A DNA stretch of 64,000 nucleotides, from positions 1,240,001 through 1,304,000 of the forward strand of contig NZ_CP157456.1 of the NCBI RefSeq assembly GCF_041549525.1. The letters are read 5' to 3'. The first letter of the stretch is position 1; every line of letters begins with the position of its first letter. Under the pieces are notes generated by a model. That model had not been told where the DNA came from. It ran no database searches and was given only the letters and a program-made list of their open reading frames with translations. The position numbers and the translations under genes were made by a program. Positions 8,746 to 17,572 of this stretch are shown one piece after another. Origin of the DNA: Paenarthrobacter aurescens. Lineage in GTDB: Bacteria > Actinomycetota > Actinomycetes > Actinomycetales > Micrococcaceae.

Positions 8746-9879
8746 GTGAGTACAGAAGACGCGAAATACCCGGAATCGCCAATGAACCGCTTCCATGCGG
8801 TTATTCCGGCGGGCGGTGTGGGGACCCGGTTGTGGCCACTCTCGCGTGCCGCTGCGCCCAAGTTCCTCCACGATCTGACCGGTTCCGGCAGCACGTTGTT
8901 GAGGGCTACCTATGACCGCCTGGAACCTCTGGCCGGTGAACGGGTCCTTGTTGTTACCGGCGAGGCACACCGCGCCGCCGTGTGCCGCCAGCTCCCCGAG
9001 ATCGGGGATGACGAGCTGGTACTCGAGAGCGAGCCCAAGGACTCCGGTGCCGCAATCGGCCTGGCCGCCGCCATTCTCTACCGCCGCGATCCGGACACCA
9101 TCATGGGTTCCTTCGCTGCGGACCAGGTCATCAGCCCGGACAACCTCTTCCAAGAGACCGTGCGCGAGGCCATCTTTACTGCCGCCACCGGCAAGATCGT
9201 CACCATTGGTATCAAGCCGACCCACCCCTCCACCGGATTCGGATACATCCGCTCCGGCGCGGCACTGAATGTGGACGGCGCCCCGAATGCTCTTGCTGTT
9301 GCGGAGTTTGTGGAGAAGCCCAGCCAGGAAGTGGCCAACAAGTACGTGGAGGCCGGGGACTACGTCTGGAATGCCGGCATGTTCGTGGCTCCCGTGGCGC
9401 TCATGCTCAGGCACCTGGAGGCCAACCAGCCGGAACTGTTCAAGGGGCTAGAGGAAATCGCCGAGGCCTGGGATACTCCGCAGCGCGCCGAGGTCACTGC
9501 CCGCGTGTGGCCCACGTTGCCGAAAATTGCCATTGACTACGCCGTGGCCGAGCCCGCAGCGGAAGCCGGGGACGTCGCCGTCGTGCCTGGCACCTTCCGC
9601 TGGGACGATGTTGGCGACTTCGCCGCGATCGGCCGCCTCAACAACGCAGGTGACGTTGATGAAGTCACAGTGCTTGGCGAAGGCGCACGGGTGTTCGCTG
9701 AGAACGCCAGCGGCGTGGTGGTTTCCGATACCAAGCGCGTGATCGCGCTGATCGGCATCAAGGACGTGGTCATTGTGGACACGCCGGACGCCCTCCTGGT
9801 CACCACCAAGGAGCACGCCCAACTGGTCAAGGGCACCGTTGATGCCCTCAAGGCCAGCGGCGACACGGACGTGCTGTAG
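8746..9879 (+). CDS. manC: Mannose-1-phosphate guanylyltransferase
   Basis: Makes GDP-mannose from mannose 1-phosphate and GTP for glycan and glycolipid synthesis. The 377-residue protein has the nucleotidyltransferase signature PAGGVGTRLWPLSR near residue 25 and EKPSQE near residue 190. It ends without the isomerase cupin domain of bifunctional proteins. The GTG start has no ribosome site, but TAAAGT (8734-8739) lies six bases upstream, so the mRNA is probably leaderless. A second in-frame ATG 13 codons on (MNRFHAV) is a less likely start. Confidence 0.92.
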   Translation: MSTEDAKYPESPMNRFHAVIPAGGVGTRLWPLSRAAAPKFLHDLTGSGSTLLRATYDRLEPLAGERVLVVTGEAHRAAVCRQLPEIGDDELVLESEPKDSGAAIGLAAAILYRRDPDTIMGSFAADQVISPDNLFQETVREAIFTAATGKIVTIGIKPTHPSTGFGYIRSGAALNVDGAPNALAVAEFVEKPSQEVANKYVEAGDYVWNAGMFVAPVALMLRHLEANQPELFKGLEEIAEAWDTPQRAEVTARVWPTLPKIAIDYAVAEPAAEAGDVAVVPGTFRWDDVGDFAAIGRLNNAGDVDEVTVLGEGARVFAENASGVVVSDTKRVIALIGIKDVVIVDTPDALLVTTKEHAQLVKGTVDALKASGDTDVL

Positions 9880-9899
9880 AACATTTGCCTTATACCGTG

Positions 9900-9952
9900 A
9901 GCCACCTCTTTGGTTGTCCTGCGTCTGAACGCGGCGTAACCAAGAGGTGGCT
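9900..9952. terminator. Hairpin terminator after manC
   Basis: Arms 9900-9915 and 9938-9952 pair over 15 bases with one bulged T, and are followed by a T-rich stretch. Confidence 0.7.
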
Positions 9953-9990
9953 TTCGTTCTTAGCGAGCCGTGCATGGCTAGAGTTGTGAC

Positions 9991-11196
9991 GTGCGCAATT
10001 ACACCACTGAAACCGAGCCCGCTCCCGTTGTGAGTCCTTGGGTTGATGAACTGCTCCCAGGACTCATCGAATTCCGTCGTGACCTCCATGCGCACCCGGA
10101 GTTGTCCTTCAAGGAATTCCGCACCACTGACATGCTGGTGGAGCGTCTGGAAGCAGCCGGACTGAAGCCGCGGCGGTTGGAGGAGACCGGGCTGACCGTA
10201 GACGTGGGCGAGGGGCCCATTGCCACAGCCCTTCGCGGGGACATTGACGCCTTGCCCATCATTGAGGAAACGGGCCTGCCGTTCGCCTCGAAGAACCACG
10301 GCGTCACCCATGCTTGCGGGCACGATGTCCACACCACGGCCATGCTCGGCATTGCTTTGACGCTGCAGCGGATGCACAAGAATAATCCGTTGGGCGGCAC
10401 GGTGCGGATTATTTTCCAGCCTGCTGAGGAAACGATGCCCGGCGGTGCGTTGTCCTGCATTGAGCAGGGGGTGCTTGAGGGTGTGCCGCGTATCCTGGCG
10501 CTGCACTGTGACCCCCGGATTAATGTGGGCCAGATCGGTACCCGCATCGGTGCCATCACCTCGGCCTCGGACACCATCAAGATTGAACTCTCCGGCCGTG
10601 GGGGACACACGTCCCGGCCGCACCTGACCGAGGACCTGGTGTTCGCGCTGGCTCAAATCGCGGTCAATGTTCCGGCTGTCCTGTCCCGGCGGGTGGATGT
10701 CCGCAGCGGCGTCTCGGTGGTCTGGGGCCAGATTTCCGCAGGTTCTGCACCGAACGCCATCCCGGGCACCGGCTACATGGCCGGCACCATGCGTTGCCTG
10801 GATCGCGATGCCTGGCACAGTGCGGGGGAGCTGCTGGACGATGTGGTGCGGCAGGTTGCCGCGCCGTACGGCGTGGACGTCCACCTGGAACACACCCGCG
10901 GCGTGCCGCCTGTAGTGAACTCCGAGCATGAGACGGCCCTGATCGAGGCCTCTGCCCGTGCGGAGTTGGGTGAGAATGCAGTGGTCCTCACCCCGCAGTC
11001 CATGGGTGGGGAGGATTTCGCCTGGTTCCTTGCCGATCTCCCCGGAGCCATGATGCGCTTGGGAACGCACACGCCGGGGGGCGAAGAGTACGACCTCCAC
11101 CGCGGCGATTTCATTGTTGACGAGCGTGCCCTTGGCTACGCCATCCGCGTCCTGACCGCAGCTGCCCTGCGTACCATCCGCGACCTCGAGCAGTAA
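9991..11196 (+). CDS. M20-family amidohydrolase (N-acyl amino acid or hippurate hydrolase type)
   Basis: A dinuclear metal peptidase-like enzyme of 401 residues that removes acyl groups from amino acids or related amides. The M20D metal-site motifs are visible: ALRGDIDALPI, THACGHDVH, QPAEETMPGG and MGGEDFAWF near the C-terminus. The dimerisation (lid) domain sits in the middle. There is no signal peptide. The GTG start is six bases after TAGAGT (9979-9984), so it is likely leaderless. The true acyl substrate cannot be read from sequence. Confidence 0.88.
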   Translation: MRNYTTETEPAPVVSPWVDELLPGLIEFRRDLHAHPELSFKEFRTTDMLVERLEAAGLKPRRLEETGLTVDVGEGPIATALRGDIDALPIIEETGLPFASKNHGVTHACGHDVHTTAMLGIALTLQRMHKNNPLGGTVRIIFQPAEETMPGGALSCIEQGVLEGVPRILALHCDPRINVGQIGTRIGAITSASDTIKIELSGRGGHTSRPHLTEDLVFALAQIAVNVPAVLSRRVDVRSGVSVVWGQISAGSAPNAIPGTGYMAGTMRCLDRDAWHSAGELLDDVVRQVAAPYGVDVHLEHTRGVPPVVNSEHETALIEASARAELGENAVVLTPQSMGGEDFAWFLADLPGAMMRLGTHTPGGEEYDLHRGDFIVDERALGYAIRVLTAAALRTIRDLEQ

Positions 11197-11270
11197 CTGA
11201 CTGAGTCGCATTCAGGGCTCCAGGGAGCGCCTGAATGCGGCTCAGTGCGCGCTTTCCCCGGTAATGAGTT

Positions 11271-11291
11271 GTGCACAATTGAATTGTGCAC
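11271..11291. promoter_or_regulatory. OhrR operator (21-base palindrome)
   Basis: GTGCACAATT and AATTGTGCAC are exact inverted repeats around one central G. The site ends one base before a possible -10 (TATCGT, 11292-11297) of ohrR, so a bound repressor would block the polymerase. AATT half-sites are typical of OhrR boxes. Confidence 0.75.
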
Positions 11292-11304
11292 TATCGTTTT
11301 AGTC

Positions 11305-11739
11305 ATGAGTGATGCACCCCGCCTCCGCCACCAGGTTTGCTTTGCGCTGTACTCGGCGTCCAAAGCAGCGACGGCGGTCTACCGCCCCGTTCTGGAGGAC
11401 CTCGGACTGACGTACCCCCAGTACCTGGTGATGCTGGTGCTCTGGGAGCAGGAACCGCGCAGCGTCCGTGAACTCGGTGCCGAACTCGGCCTGGACTCCG
11501 GCACGCTGTCACCCCTGCTGAAGCGACTGGAAGCGATGGGGCTGGTGGAACGCCGCCGCTCGGCCGAGGACGAGCGCCGGGTGGACGTTGTCCTGACCGA
11601 CGCCGGTACTGCCTTGAGCGACCGCGCCCAGGCTGTGCCACAGCGCCTCGCGGACGCCGCCGGGCTCACACCCGAGGAAATCGGGCAGCTACACGCCACC
11701 CTCGGCAAGCTCACCTCAGCCCTGAACAGCTCACTCTGA
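11305..11739 (+). CDS. ohrR: MarR-family organic peroxide sensor and repressor
   Basis: A 144-residue winged-helix repressor placed directly before ohr. A single cysteine, Cys12 in HQVCFALY, matches the sensing cysteine of one-Cys OhrR proteins. Peroxide oxidation of it would release the DNA. The winged helix covers roughly residues 50-100 (VRELGAELGLDSGTLSPLLKRLE). I start it at the ATG at 11305; a GTG-type extension upstream would run through the palindromic operator. It likely represses itself and ohr from the site at 11271-11291. Confidence 0.9.
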   Translation: MSDAPRLRHQVCFALYSASKAATAVYRPVLEDLGLTYPQYLVMLVLWEQEPRSVRELGAELGLDSGTLSPLLKRLEAMGLVERRRSAEDERRVDVVLTDAGTALSDRAQAVPQRLADAAGLTPEEIGQLHATLGKLTSALNSSL

Positions 11740-11792
11740 TAGACCTCCCGGAAAATCCCGGGATATCCCTTCCCGAAGAGAACGGAAACACC

Positions 11793-12224
11793 ATGAAGAC
11801 TCTTTACACTGCCGAGGCCTTGGCATCCGGCGAAGGCCGCGACGGCAACGCCCGCACCAACGACGGCAAGCTGGATGTCGCACTCGCCAGCCCCAAAGAG
11901 TTGGGTGGCAACGGCGAAGGCACCAACCCGGAGCAGTTGTTCGCTGCCGGTTACGCCGCGTGCTTCCACTCTGCTTTGCGTCTGGTTGGCCGGAAGGAAC
12001 GCGCTGACCTGACGGACTCGGCCGTCGCAGCCAGGATCCACATCGGCCCGCTGACAGACAGCGAAGGCTTCGGCCTCGCTGCTGAACTGGAAATCGCCCT
12101 GCCCGCGCTGGACCGTGAAACGGCCGAGCAGCTGATGCACAAAGCGCACCAGGTTTGCCCCTACTCCAACGCAACCCGCGGCAACATGGCCGTTGACTTG
12201 AAGCTCGTGGAGTTCGCAGCATGA
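11793..12224 (+). CDS. ohr: Organic hydroperoxide resistance protein
   Basis: A thiol peroxidase of the OsmC/Ohr family, 143 residues, that reduces fatty-acid and other organic hydroperoxides using lipoyl or small-thiol electrons. The two catalytic cysteines are Cys57 (AACFHS) and Cys122 (VCPYSNATRG). It lies 53 bases after ohrR and its stop overlaps the next start by four bases (ATGA), so the three genes probably form one operon under OhrR control. Confidence 0.96.
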   Translation: MKTLYTAEALASGEGRDGNARTNDGKLDVALASPKELGGNGEGTNPEQLFAAGYAACFHSALRLVGRKERADLTDSAVAARIHIGPLTDSEGFGLAAELEIALPALDRETAEQLMHKAHQVCPYSNATRGNMAVDLKLVEFAA

Positions 12225-13234
12225 GCGCCGTGGCAAGCGAGACCCGCGAAATCCAGTTGGCTTCACGCCCCGTTGGCCGCCCTGCTCCGGAGAACTTCCG
12301 ACTGGCAACGGCGCAGCTTCCCGAGCTCGCCGAAGGCCAGCTCCTGGTGAAGAACCAGTTCATGTCCGTGGACCCCTACATGCGCGGCCGCATGAATGAC
12401 GTCAAGTCCTACTCGGCGCCGTTCCGCCTGGATGCAGCGCTCGACGGCGGTGCGGTAGGTGAGGTGATTGCGTCCCGTTCGGACGCGCACAAGGTGGGTG
12501 ACGTCGTCGTGCATCAACTGGGGTGGCGTGAGCACTCCGTAGTGGACGCAGCAGCAACCACGCCGGTTCCCTCAGGGCTGGCCCCCACCTCCGCGTTCCT
12601 TGGCGCGCTGGGCATGACCGGCCTGACCGCCTACGCCGGCCTGCTGAAAGTGGCTGAGTTCAAGGAAGGCGACGTGGTGTTCGTCTCCGGTGCCGCAGGT
12701 GCCGTGGGCTCCATGGTGGGCCAGATCGCCAAGGCCATGGGTGCCTCGAAGGTCATTGGCAGTGCGGGATCGCCGGAGAAGGTGGCCAGGCTTTTGGAAC
12801 TCGGCTTTGACGCAGCTTTCAACTACAACGACGCCCCGGTGCTGGACCAGTTGCGGGAAGCGGCGGGGGAGCGCGGGATTGACGTGTACTTCGATAACGT
12901 CGGTGGCGAGCACCTCGAGGCAGCCCTGGCTACGCTGACCGTCGGTGGCCGCGTAGCCATGTGCGGTGCCATTGCCCAGTACAACTCCACCGAACCTGCA
13001 GTGGCGCCCCGGAACCTGGCCGTGGCAATCGGGAAGCAGCTGACCCTCCGCGGATTCCTGGTGGGCGGTCAGCGTCAGCACGCCGCTGAATTCGCGCAGA
13101 AGATGGCCGGTTGGCTGGCCGATGGCTCCGTCAGCTACGACGAAACAATCGTGGATGGCCTGGAGAACGCGCCGCAGGCTTTCATCGATCTGTTGGACGG
13201 CGCCAACACCGGAAAGATGCTGGTACGCCTCTAA
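12221..13234 (+). CDS. NADP-dependent medium-chain oxidoreductase (leukotriene B4 dehydrogenase/CurA type)
   Basis: A zinc-free MDR-family reductase of 337 residues acting on alpha,beta-unsaturated carbonyls or similar. VDPYMRGRM near residue 50 is typical of the subfamily, and GAAGAVGSMVGQIAK near residue 155 is the NADPH-binding loop. Lack of the structural-zinc cysteines fits. It overlaps the ohr stop (ATGA), so it may help detoxify aldehydes or enones that arise from lipid peroxides. That role is an inference from position. Confidence 0.87.
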   Translation: MSAVASETREIQLASRPVGRPAPENFRLATAQLPELAEGQLLVKNQFMSVDPYMRGRMNDVKSYSAPFRLDAALDGGAVGEVIASRSDAHKVGDVVVHQLGWREHSVVDAAATTPVPSGLAPTSAFLGALGMTGLTAYAGLLKVAEFKEGDVVFVSGAAGAVGSMVGQIAKAMGASKVIGSAGSPEKVARLLELGFDAAFNYNDAPVLDQLREAAGERGIDVYFDNVGGEHLEAALATLTVGGRVAMCGAIAQYNSTEPAVAPRNLAVAIGKQLTLRGFLVGGQRQHAAEFAQKMAGWLADGSVSYDETIVDGLENAPQAFIDLLDGANTGKMLVRL

Positions 13235-13479
13235 TCCACAGGTGACTCACGTGTGACTTGCACACCCGGCTACTGCTTGGTAACAAAAGGTCAACAATCT
13301 GACCCGGAGTGATCCTTTGTGGTAGCTGGGTGTGTTTTAGGCCACTAGTGTTGGTTTCATCAATGCGCTTCGGCGCAGCTGCGAGCATCAGTGAAAACAG
13401 AATTTCTGCCTCAGGTATAGGAAACGGACACTCATTGACCATCCGTCGTAGCGCCAATCACTTTCTTCCTGGAGGAAAA

Positions 13480-14587
13480 TTGAAGAAACCACTGCGTGCC
13501 ACCCTGAAGCGCGGTTCCATGGCCGGTGTTGCCACCCTCGGCGCAGCAGCGCTCCTGCTGAGCGGATGTGGCCAGGCCCCCCGACGCTGGTTCCGGCACC
13601 GCCACCAAGAGTGACTTCCTTGGCTGCATCGTTTCGGACTCCGGCGGATTCGATGACCAGTCCTTCAACCAGTCCTCCTTCGAGGGCCTGAAGAAGGCCG
13701 AAACGGATCTCGGTATCCAGGTCCGGTCGGCCGAATCGAAGGCAAACAGCGACTTCGAAACCAACCTCAACGGCATGATCTCCGCCGGCTGCAACCTGAC
13801 GGTTACCGTCGGCTTCCTCCTGGGCGATGCCACCAAGGCTGCCGCTGAGAAGAACACGGACAAGCACTTCGCGATCGTCGACTACTCGTACGAGGCTCCG
13901 ATCGCCAACGTCAAGCCGATCGTCTACGACACCGCGCAAGCCGCCTTCCTGGCTGGTTACACAGCTGCCGCTACGACCAAGACCGGCAAGGTGGGTACCT
14001 TCGGCGGCATCAAGATCCCCACGGTGACCATCTTCATGGACGGCTTCTACGACGGCGTCCAGGCGTACAACAAGGCCAAGGACAAGAACGTTCAGGTTGT
14101 TGGCTGGGACAAGAACACCAAGGATGGTTCTTTCACCGGCGACTTCGAGAAGCAGGACACCGGCAAGCAGGTCACCCTCAACCTCCTGGACCAGGGCGCG
14201 GACATCATCATGCCCGTAGCCGGACCGGTGGGCAAGGGTGCAGGCGCCGCGCTGAAGGAAGCCAAGGCAGCCGGTAAGGACGTCAAGCTCATCTGGGTTG
14301 ACTCCGATGGCTACCTCACCGCTCCCGAGTACAAGGACCTCATGCTGACCTCCGTGGTCAAGCAGATGGGCGAGGCCGTTGAAGCCGTGGTGAAGGATGA
14401 CAAGGAAGGCAAGTTCAACAACGAAGCCTACGTTGGCACCCTGGAGAACGACGGCGTTGCACTCGCCCCGTTCCATGACCTCGACTCCGCAGTCTCGGCC
14501 GAAACCAAGTCCGAGCTCGATGCCCTGAAGGCGGACATCGTGTCCGGCAAGCTGGTTGTTGAGTCTGAATCGAGCCCCAAGAAGTAA
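13480..14587 (+). pseudogene. BMP-family nucleoside-binding lipoprotein, frame broken at a C run (13577-13582)
   Basis: Substrate-binding component of the nucleoside ABC transporter that follows. A TTG start at 13480 has GGAGG five bases upstream. The signal peptide ends in lipobox LLLSGC, then the frame shifts at a run of six C. With five C the text reads GQAPDAGSGTATKSDFLGC and continues to a proper stop, 368 residues in all. The body carries the BMP hallmarks IVSDSGGFDDQSFNQ and GFLLGDATKAA. Since everything else is intact and the break lies in a homopolymer, a sequencing error is the simplest reading. A real shift would disable nucleoside import. Confidence 0.88.
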
Positions 14588-14599
14588 GCAATTCCCGGA

Positions 14600-14641
14600 C
14601 GCGCCGCCAGTACCGAGCCCCGGTACTGGCGGCGCGTTTTT
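14600..14641 (+). terminator. Rho-independent terminator after the nucleoside-binding protein
   Basis: A perfect 16-base stem (14600-14615, 14621-14636), a 5-base loop and five T. It would cut transcription between the binding protein and the ATPase, giving more binding protein than transporter. Confidence 0.9.
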
Positions 14642-14712
14642 GCCCTGACTAGGCTGGGCTCCAAAGCCAGCGGCTTTGGAGCAGTGCAGCCGTCCCTCGG
14701 ACACACAGAACG

Positions 14713-16242
14713 GTGGGAGTTGTGAAACTCGAATTGAAGGGGATCTCGAAAGCCTTCGGGACCTTCTACGCCAACCAAGACATCGACCTCGTGGTCGAAT
14801 CCGGCCAGATCCATTGCCTCCTGGGCGAAAATGGTGCCGGCAAATCAACCCTCATGAACGTCCTCTACGGACTGTACGAGCCCACGGCCGGCCAGATCCT
14901 GGTAGATGGCCAGCCCGTTAATTTCCGTGGGCCAGGTGACGCCATGGCAGCGGGAATCGGTATGGTGCACCAGCACTTCATGCTCGTCCCCGTATTTACG
15001 GTGGCAGAAAACGTGGCTCTGGGTGCTGAGCCCACCACGTTCGGCGGCGTCCTCAGCATTGAAGAAACCCGGAAGAAGATCCGGGAAATCTCGAACCAAT
15101 ACGGCTTTGACGTGGATCCCGATGCCCTGGTTGAGGACCTTCCTGTGGGAGTTCAGCAGCGTGTGGAGATCATCAAGGCGCTGGTGCGCGAAGCCAGGGT
15201 CCTCATTTTGGACGAGCCCACAGCCGTACTGACGCCGCAGGAAACCGATGAACTCCTGGACATCATGCGTCAGCTCAAAGCCGGCGGCACGTCCATCGTG
15301 TTCATTTCGCACAAACTGCGTGAAGTCAAAGCTGTCTCGGACGTCATCACCGTCATACGCCGCGGCAAGGTGGTGGGGGATGCTCCACCCACGGCATCAG
15401 CCACTGAGCTGGCCTCCATGATGGTGGGCCGCCCCGTCAGCCTGAGCCTGAACAAGGCACCTGCGCAGCGGAAGGAAACCACTTTCGTGGTGGAGAACCT
15501 CACTGTGCGTGCGGCCAACGGCACCAACGTGGTGGACGGGATCAGCTTCGAGATCGCCCAAGGCGAGATCCTCGCCGTCGCCGGTGTCCAAGGCAACGGC
15601 CAAACGGAACTGACCGAGGCGATCCTGGGCATTCAGGACCACGTCACAGGCTCGGTGACGCTGGACGGCAAGCAATTGCTGGGCCTGCCCGTGAAGGATG
15701 TCCTGCGTTCGGGCGTCGGCTTTGTCCCGGAAGACCGGACAGTGGACGGCCTGGTGGGGCCGTTCTCGGTGGCGGAGAATCTGGTGCTGGATCTGTATGA
15801 CCAAGCGCCGTTTGCCAGCGGTATCAGCATGAAACCGGCCAAGGTTGCCGAACATGCCAAGGCCAAGATTGAAGAATTTGATATCCGTACACCCTCCGCA
15901 TCCTCGGCAGCCGGAACACTGTCCGGCGGTAACCAGCAGAAAGTGGTCATGGCCCGGGAGCTGTCCCGGCCGCTGCGGTTGTTCATCGCCAGCCAGCCCA
16001 CCCGTGGCGTGGATGTTGGCTCCATTGAGTTCCTGCACAAACGCATTGTTGCCGAGCGCGACGTCGGAACGCCGGTCATGATCGTTTCCACTGAACTGGA
16101 TGAGGTCATTGAACTCGCAGACAGGATTGCCGTGCTGTACAAAGGCAAGCTCGTGGGAATCGTCCCTGCCGGAACATCCCGCGACACCCTTGGCTTGATG
16201 ATGGCCGGCGTCGGCCCTGAAGGAGGCTCCGATGACAACTAA
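14713..16242 (+). CDS. Nucleoside ABC transporter ATP-binding protein (two ATPase domains)
   Basis: A tandem ATPase of 509 residues of the RbsA/NupO type that drives nucleoside uptake. Domain 1 has Walker A GENGAGKST and LILDEPTA, but its signature is changed to LPVGVQQRVEI. Domain 2 has a degenerate Walker A (GVQGNGQTEL) and a normal signature LSGGNQQKVVM, as usual in this class. The start is uncertain between GTG 14713 and GTG 14722. The stop overlaps the first permease by 11 bases. Confidence 0.9.
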   Translation: MGVVKLELKGISKAFGTFYANQDIDLVVESGQIHCLLGENGAGKSTLMNVLYGLYEPTAGQILVDGQPVNFRGPGDAMAAGIGMVHQHFMLVPVFTVAENVALGAEPTTFGGVLSIEETRKKIREISNQYGFDVDPDALVEDLPVGVQQRVEIIKALVREARVLILDEPTAVLTPQETDELLDIMRQLKAGGTSIVFISHKLREVKAVSDVITVIRRGKVVGDAPPTASATELASMMVGRPVSLSLNKAPAQRKETTFVVENLTVRAANGTNVVDGISFEIAQGEILAVAGVQGNGQTELTEAILGIQDHVTGSVTLDGKQLLGLPVKDVLRSGVGFVPEDRTVDGLVGPFSVAENLVLDLYDQAPFASGISMKPAKVAEHAKAKIEEFDIRTPSASSAAGTLSGGNQQKVVMARELSRPLRLFIASQPTRGVDVGSIEFLHKRIVAERDVGTPVMIVSTELDEVIELADRIAVLYKGKLVGIVPAGTSRDTLGLMMAGVGPEGGSDDN

Positions 16243-17572
16243 CGACGAGTCGAACAAGGACCGCACACCCGAGGAATCCACCTCCGAAGTCCGTGCCGCA
16301 GACGTCTCCCTCGATACCGCAGGCGGCATGCTGGAACCTTCCATCGTGCCCGTCTCTTCCCAGAGCGGGGACACGGGCCATCAGCAAGGCAGCGTCGTTC
16401 GCAGAATTGTGATGGGCAACGGATTCGTCTCCGTCCTTGCCGTTATTGTGGCGCTGTTCCTCGGTGGTCTTCTGATTGCCAGCACGGATGCACAGGTTGC
16501 CAAGACAGCAGGTTACCTGTTCGCGCGCCCCACGGATTTCCTGAGTGCGCTGTGGGCAGCCATGACCGAGAGTTACGTAGCCCTCTTCCAGGGTTCGGTT
16601 TTCAACCCCCGCCAGGGGCTGGCACCACTGCTGGAAACCATGACCGTGGCAACGCCCCTGATCTGCGCCGGCCTTGGCGTTGCCCTGGCATTCCGCGCCG
16701 GCCTGTTCAACATCGGTGCGCAGGGCCAGATCATCATCAGTGCCACGCTGGCAGCCTATGTTGGCTTCGCCTGGCACCTGCCGTTCGGCCTGCACCTGCT
16801 GGTGGTGATCATCATGGGTGTCCTGGGAGGCGCTGTGTGGGGCGGCATTGTTGGCGTCCTCAAAGCACGGACCGGTGCCCACGAGGTGATCGTGACCATC
16901 ATGCTGAACTACGTGGCATTGTTCCTGCTGGACTTCCTGCTGAACACCGCAGCGTTCCGGCGCCCGGGGGACAGCAGCCCCATTTCACCACGCCTGGACG
17001 AATCGGCAACGTTCCCCGTCCTCATCCCCGGATCCCGTCTCCACATGGGCTTCCTGGTAGCCATAGCGCTGACTTTCGGTGTGTGGTGGCTGCTGAACAG
17101 GTCCACCATCGGCTTTGAGTTCCGCGCCGTAGGTGCAAACCCTGTGGCGGCACGGACCGCCGGCGTTAAGGTTTCCCGCGCCACCATCCTGGTGATGGCC
17201 ATGGCCGGTGCCCTTGCTGCGTTTGGCGGTATTGCCCAGGTGGCCGGCACGGAAAAGGTGCTGACCGGCGGCGTCGCTGCCCAGATCGGCTTTGACGCCA
17301 TCACTGTTGCCCTGCTGGGACGCAGTACTCCCTGGGGGACGTTCTTTGCCGGCCTGCTGTTCGGAGCCTTCCGTGCAGGGGCCGTGCAGATGCAGATTCA
17401 GACCGGAACGCCCATTGACATTGTGCTGGTAGTGCAGTCCCTGATCGTGTTGTTCATTGCCGCACCGCCGCTCATCAAGTCGATCTTCCGGCTTGAGCCC
17501 AAGAAGAAAAAGAAGACACCGAAAGCGGCTCCCAAGGCTGCCCTGGTCAACGCCTCCGGAGGTGCCAAATGA
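16232..17572 (+). CDS. Nucleoside ABC transporter permease, first subunit
   Basis: A BPD-transp-2 (LivH/NupP-like) permease of 446 residues. A hydrophilic N-terminal extension of about 60 residues precedes the first membrane segment. The core includes FRAGLFNIGAQGQ, the motif of nucleoside permeases of this group, and IVTIMLNYVALFLLDF. The C-terminus is a lysine-rich cytoplasmic tail. It overlaps both neighbours, so it is co-translated with them. Confidence 0.9.
   Translation: MTTNDESNKDRTPEESTSEVRAADVSLDTAGGMLEPSIVPVSSQSGDTGHQQGSVVRRIVMGNGFVSVLAVIVALFLGGLLIASTDAQVAKTAGYLFARPTDFLSALWAAMTESYVALFQGSVFNPRQGLAPLLETMTVATPLICAGLGVALAFRAGLFNIGAQGQIIISATLAAYVGFAWHLPFGLHLLVVIIMGVLGGAVWGGIVGVLKARTGAHEVIVTIMLNYVALFLLDFLLNTAAFRRPGDSSPISPRLDESATFPVLIPGSRLHMGFLVAIALTFGVWWLLNRSTIGFEFRAVGANPVAARTAGVKVSRATILVMAMAGALAAFGGIAQVAGTEKVLTGGVAAQIGFDAITVALLGRSTPWGTFFAGLLFGAFRAGAVQMQIQTGTPIDIVLVVQSLIVLFIAAPPLIKSIFRLEPKKKKKTPKAAPKAALVNASGGAK

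Noticed and set aside
9448..11211. A 587-codon minus-strand frame opposite manC and the M20 amidohydrolase
   Set aside because: Shadow of two well-supported genes, and it crosses the manC terminator.
2898..13582. Programmed ribosomal frameshifting in the two binding lipoproteins
   Set aside because: No slippery heptamer plus stimulator is visible, and such genes are not known to use frameshifting. An indel is simpler.
13388..14848. A 486-codon minus-strand frame opposite the nucleoside-binding lipoprotein
   Set aside because: Shadow frame crossing a strong terminator.
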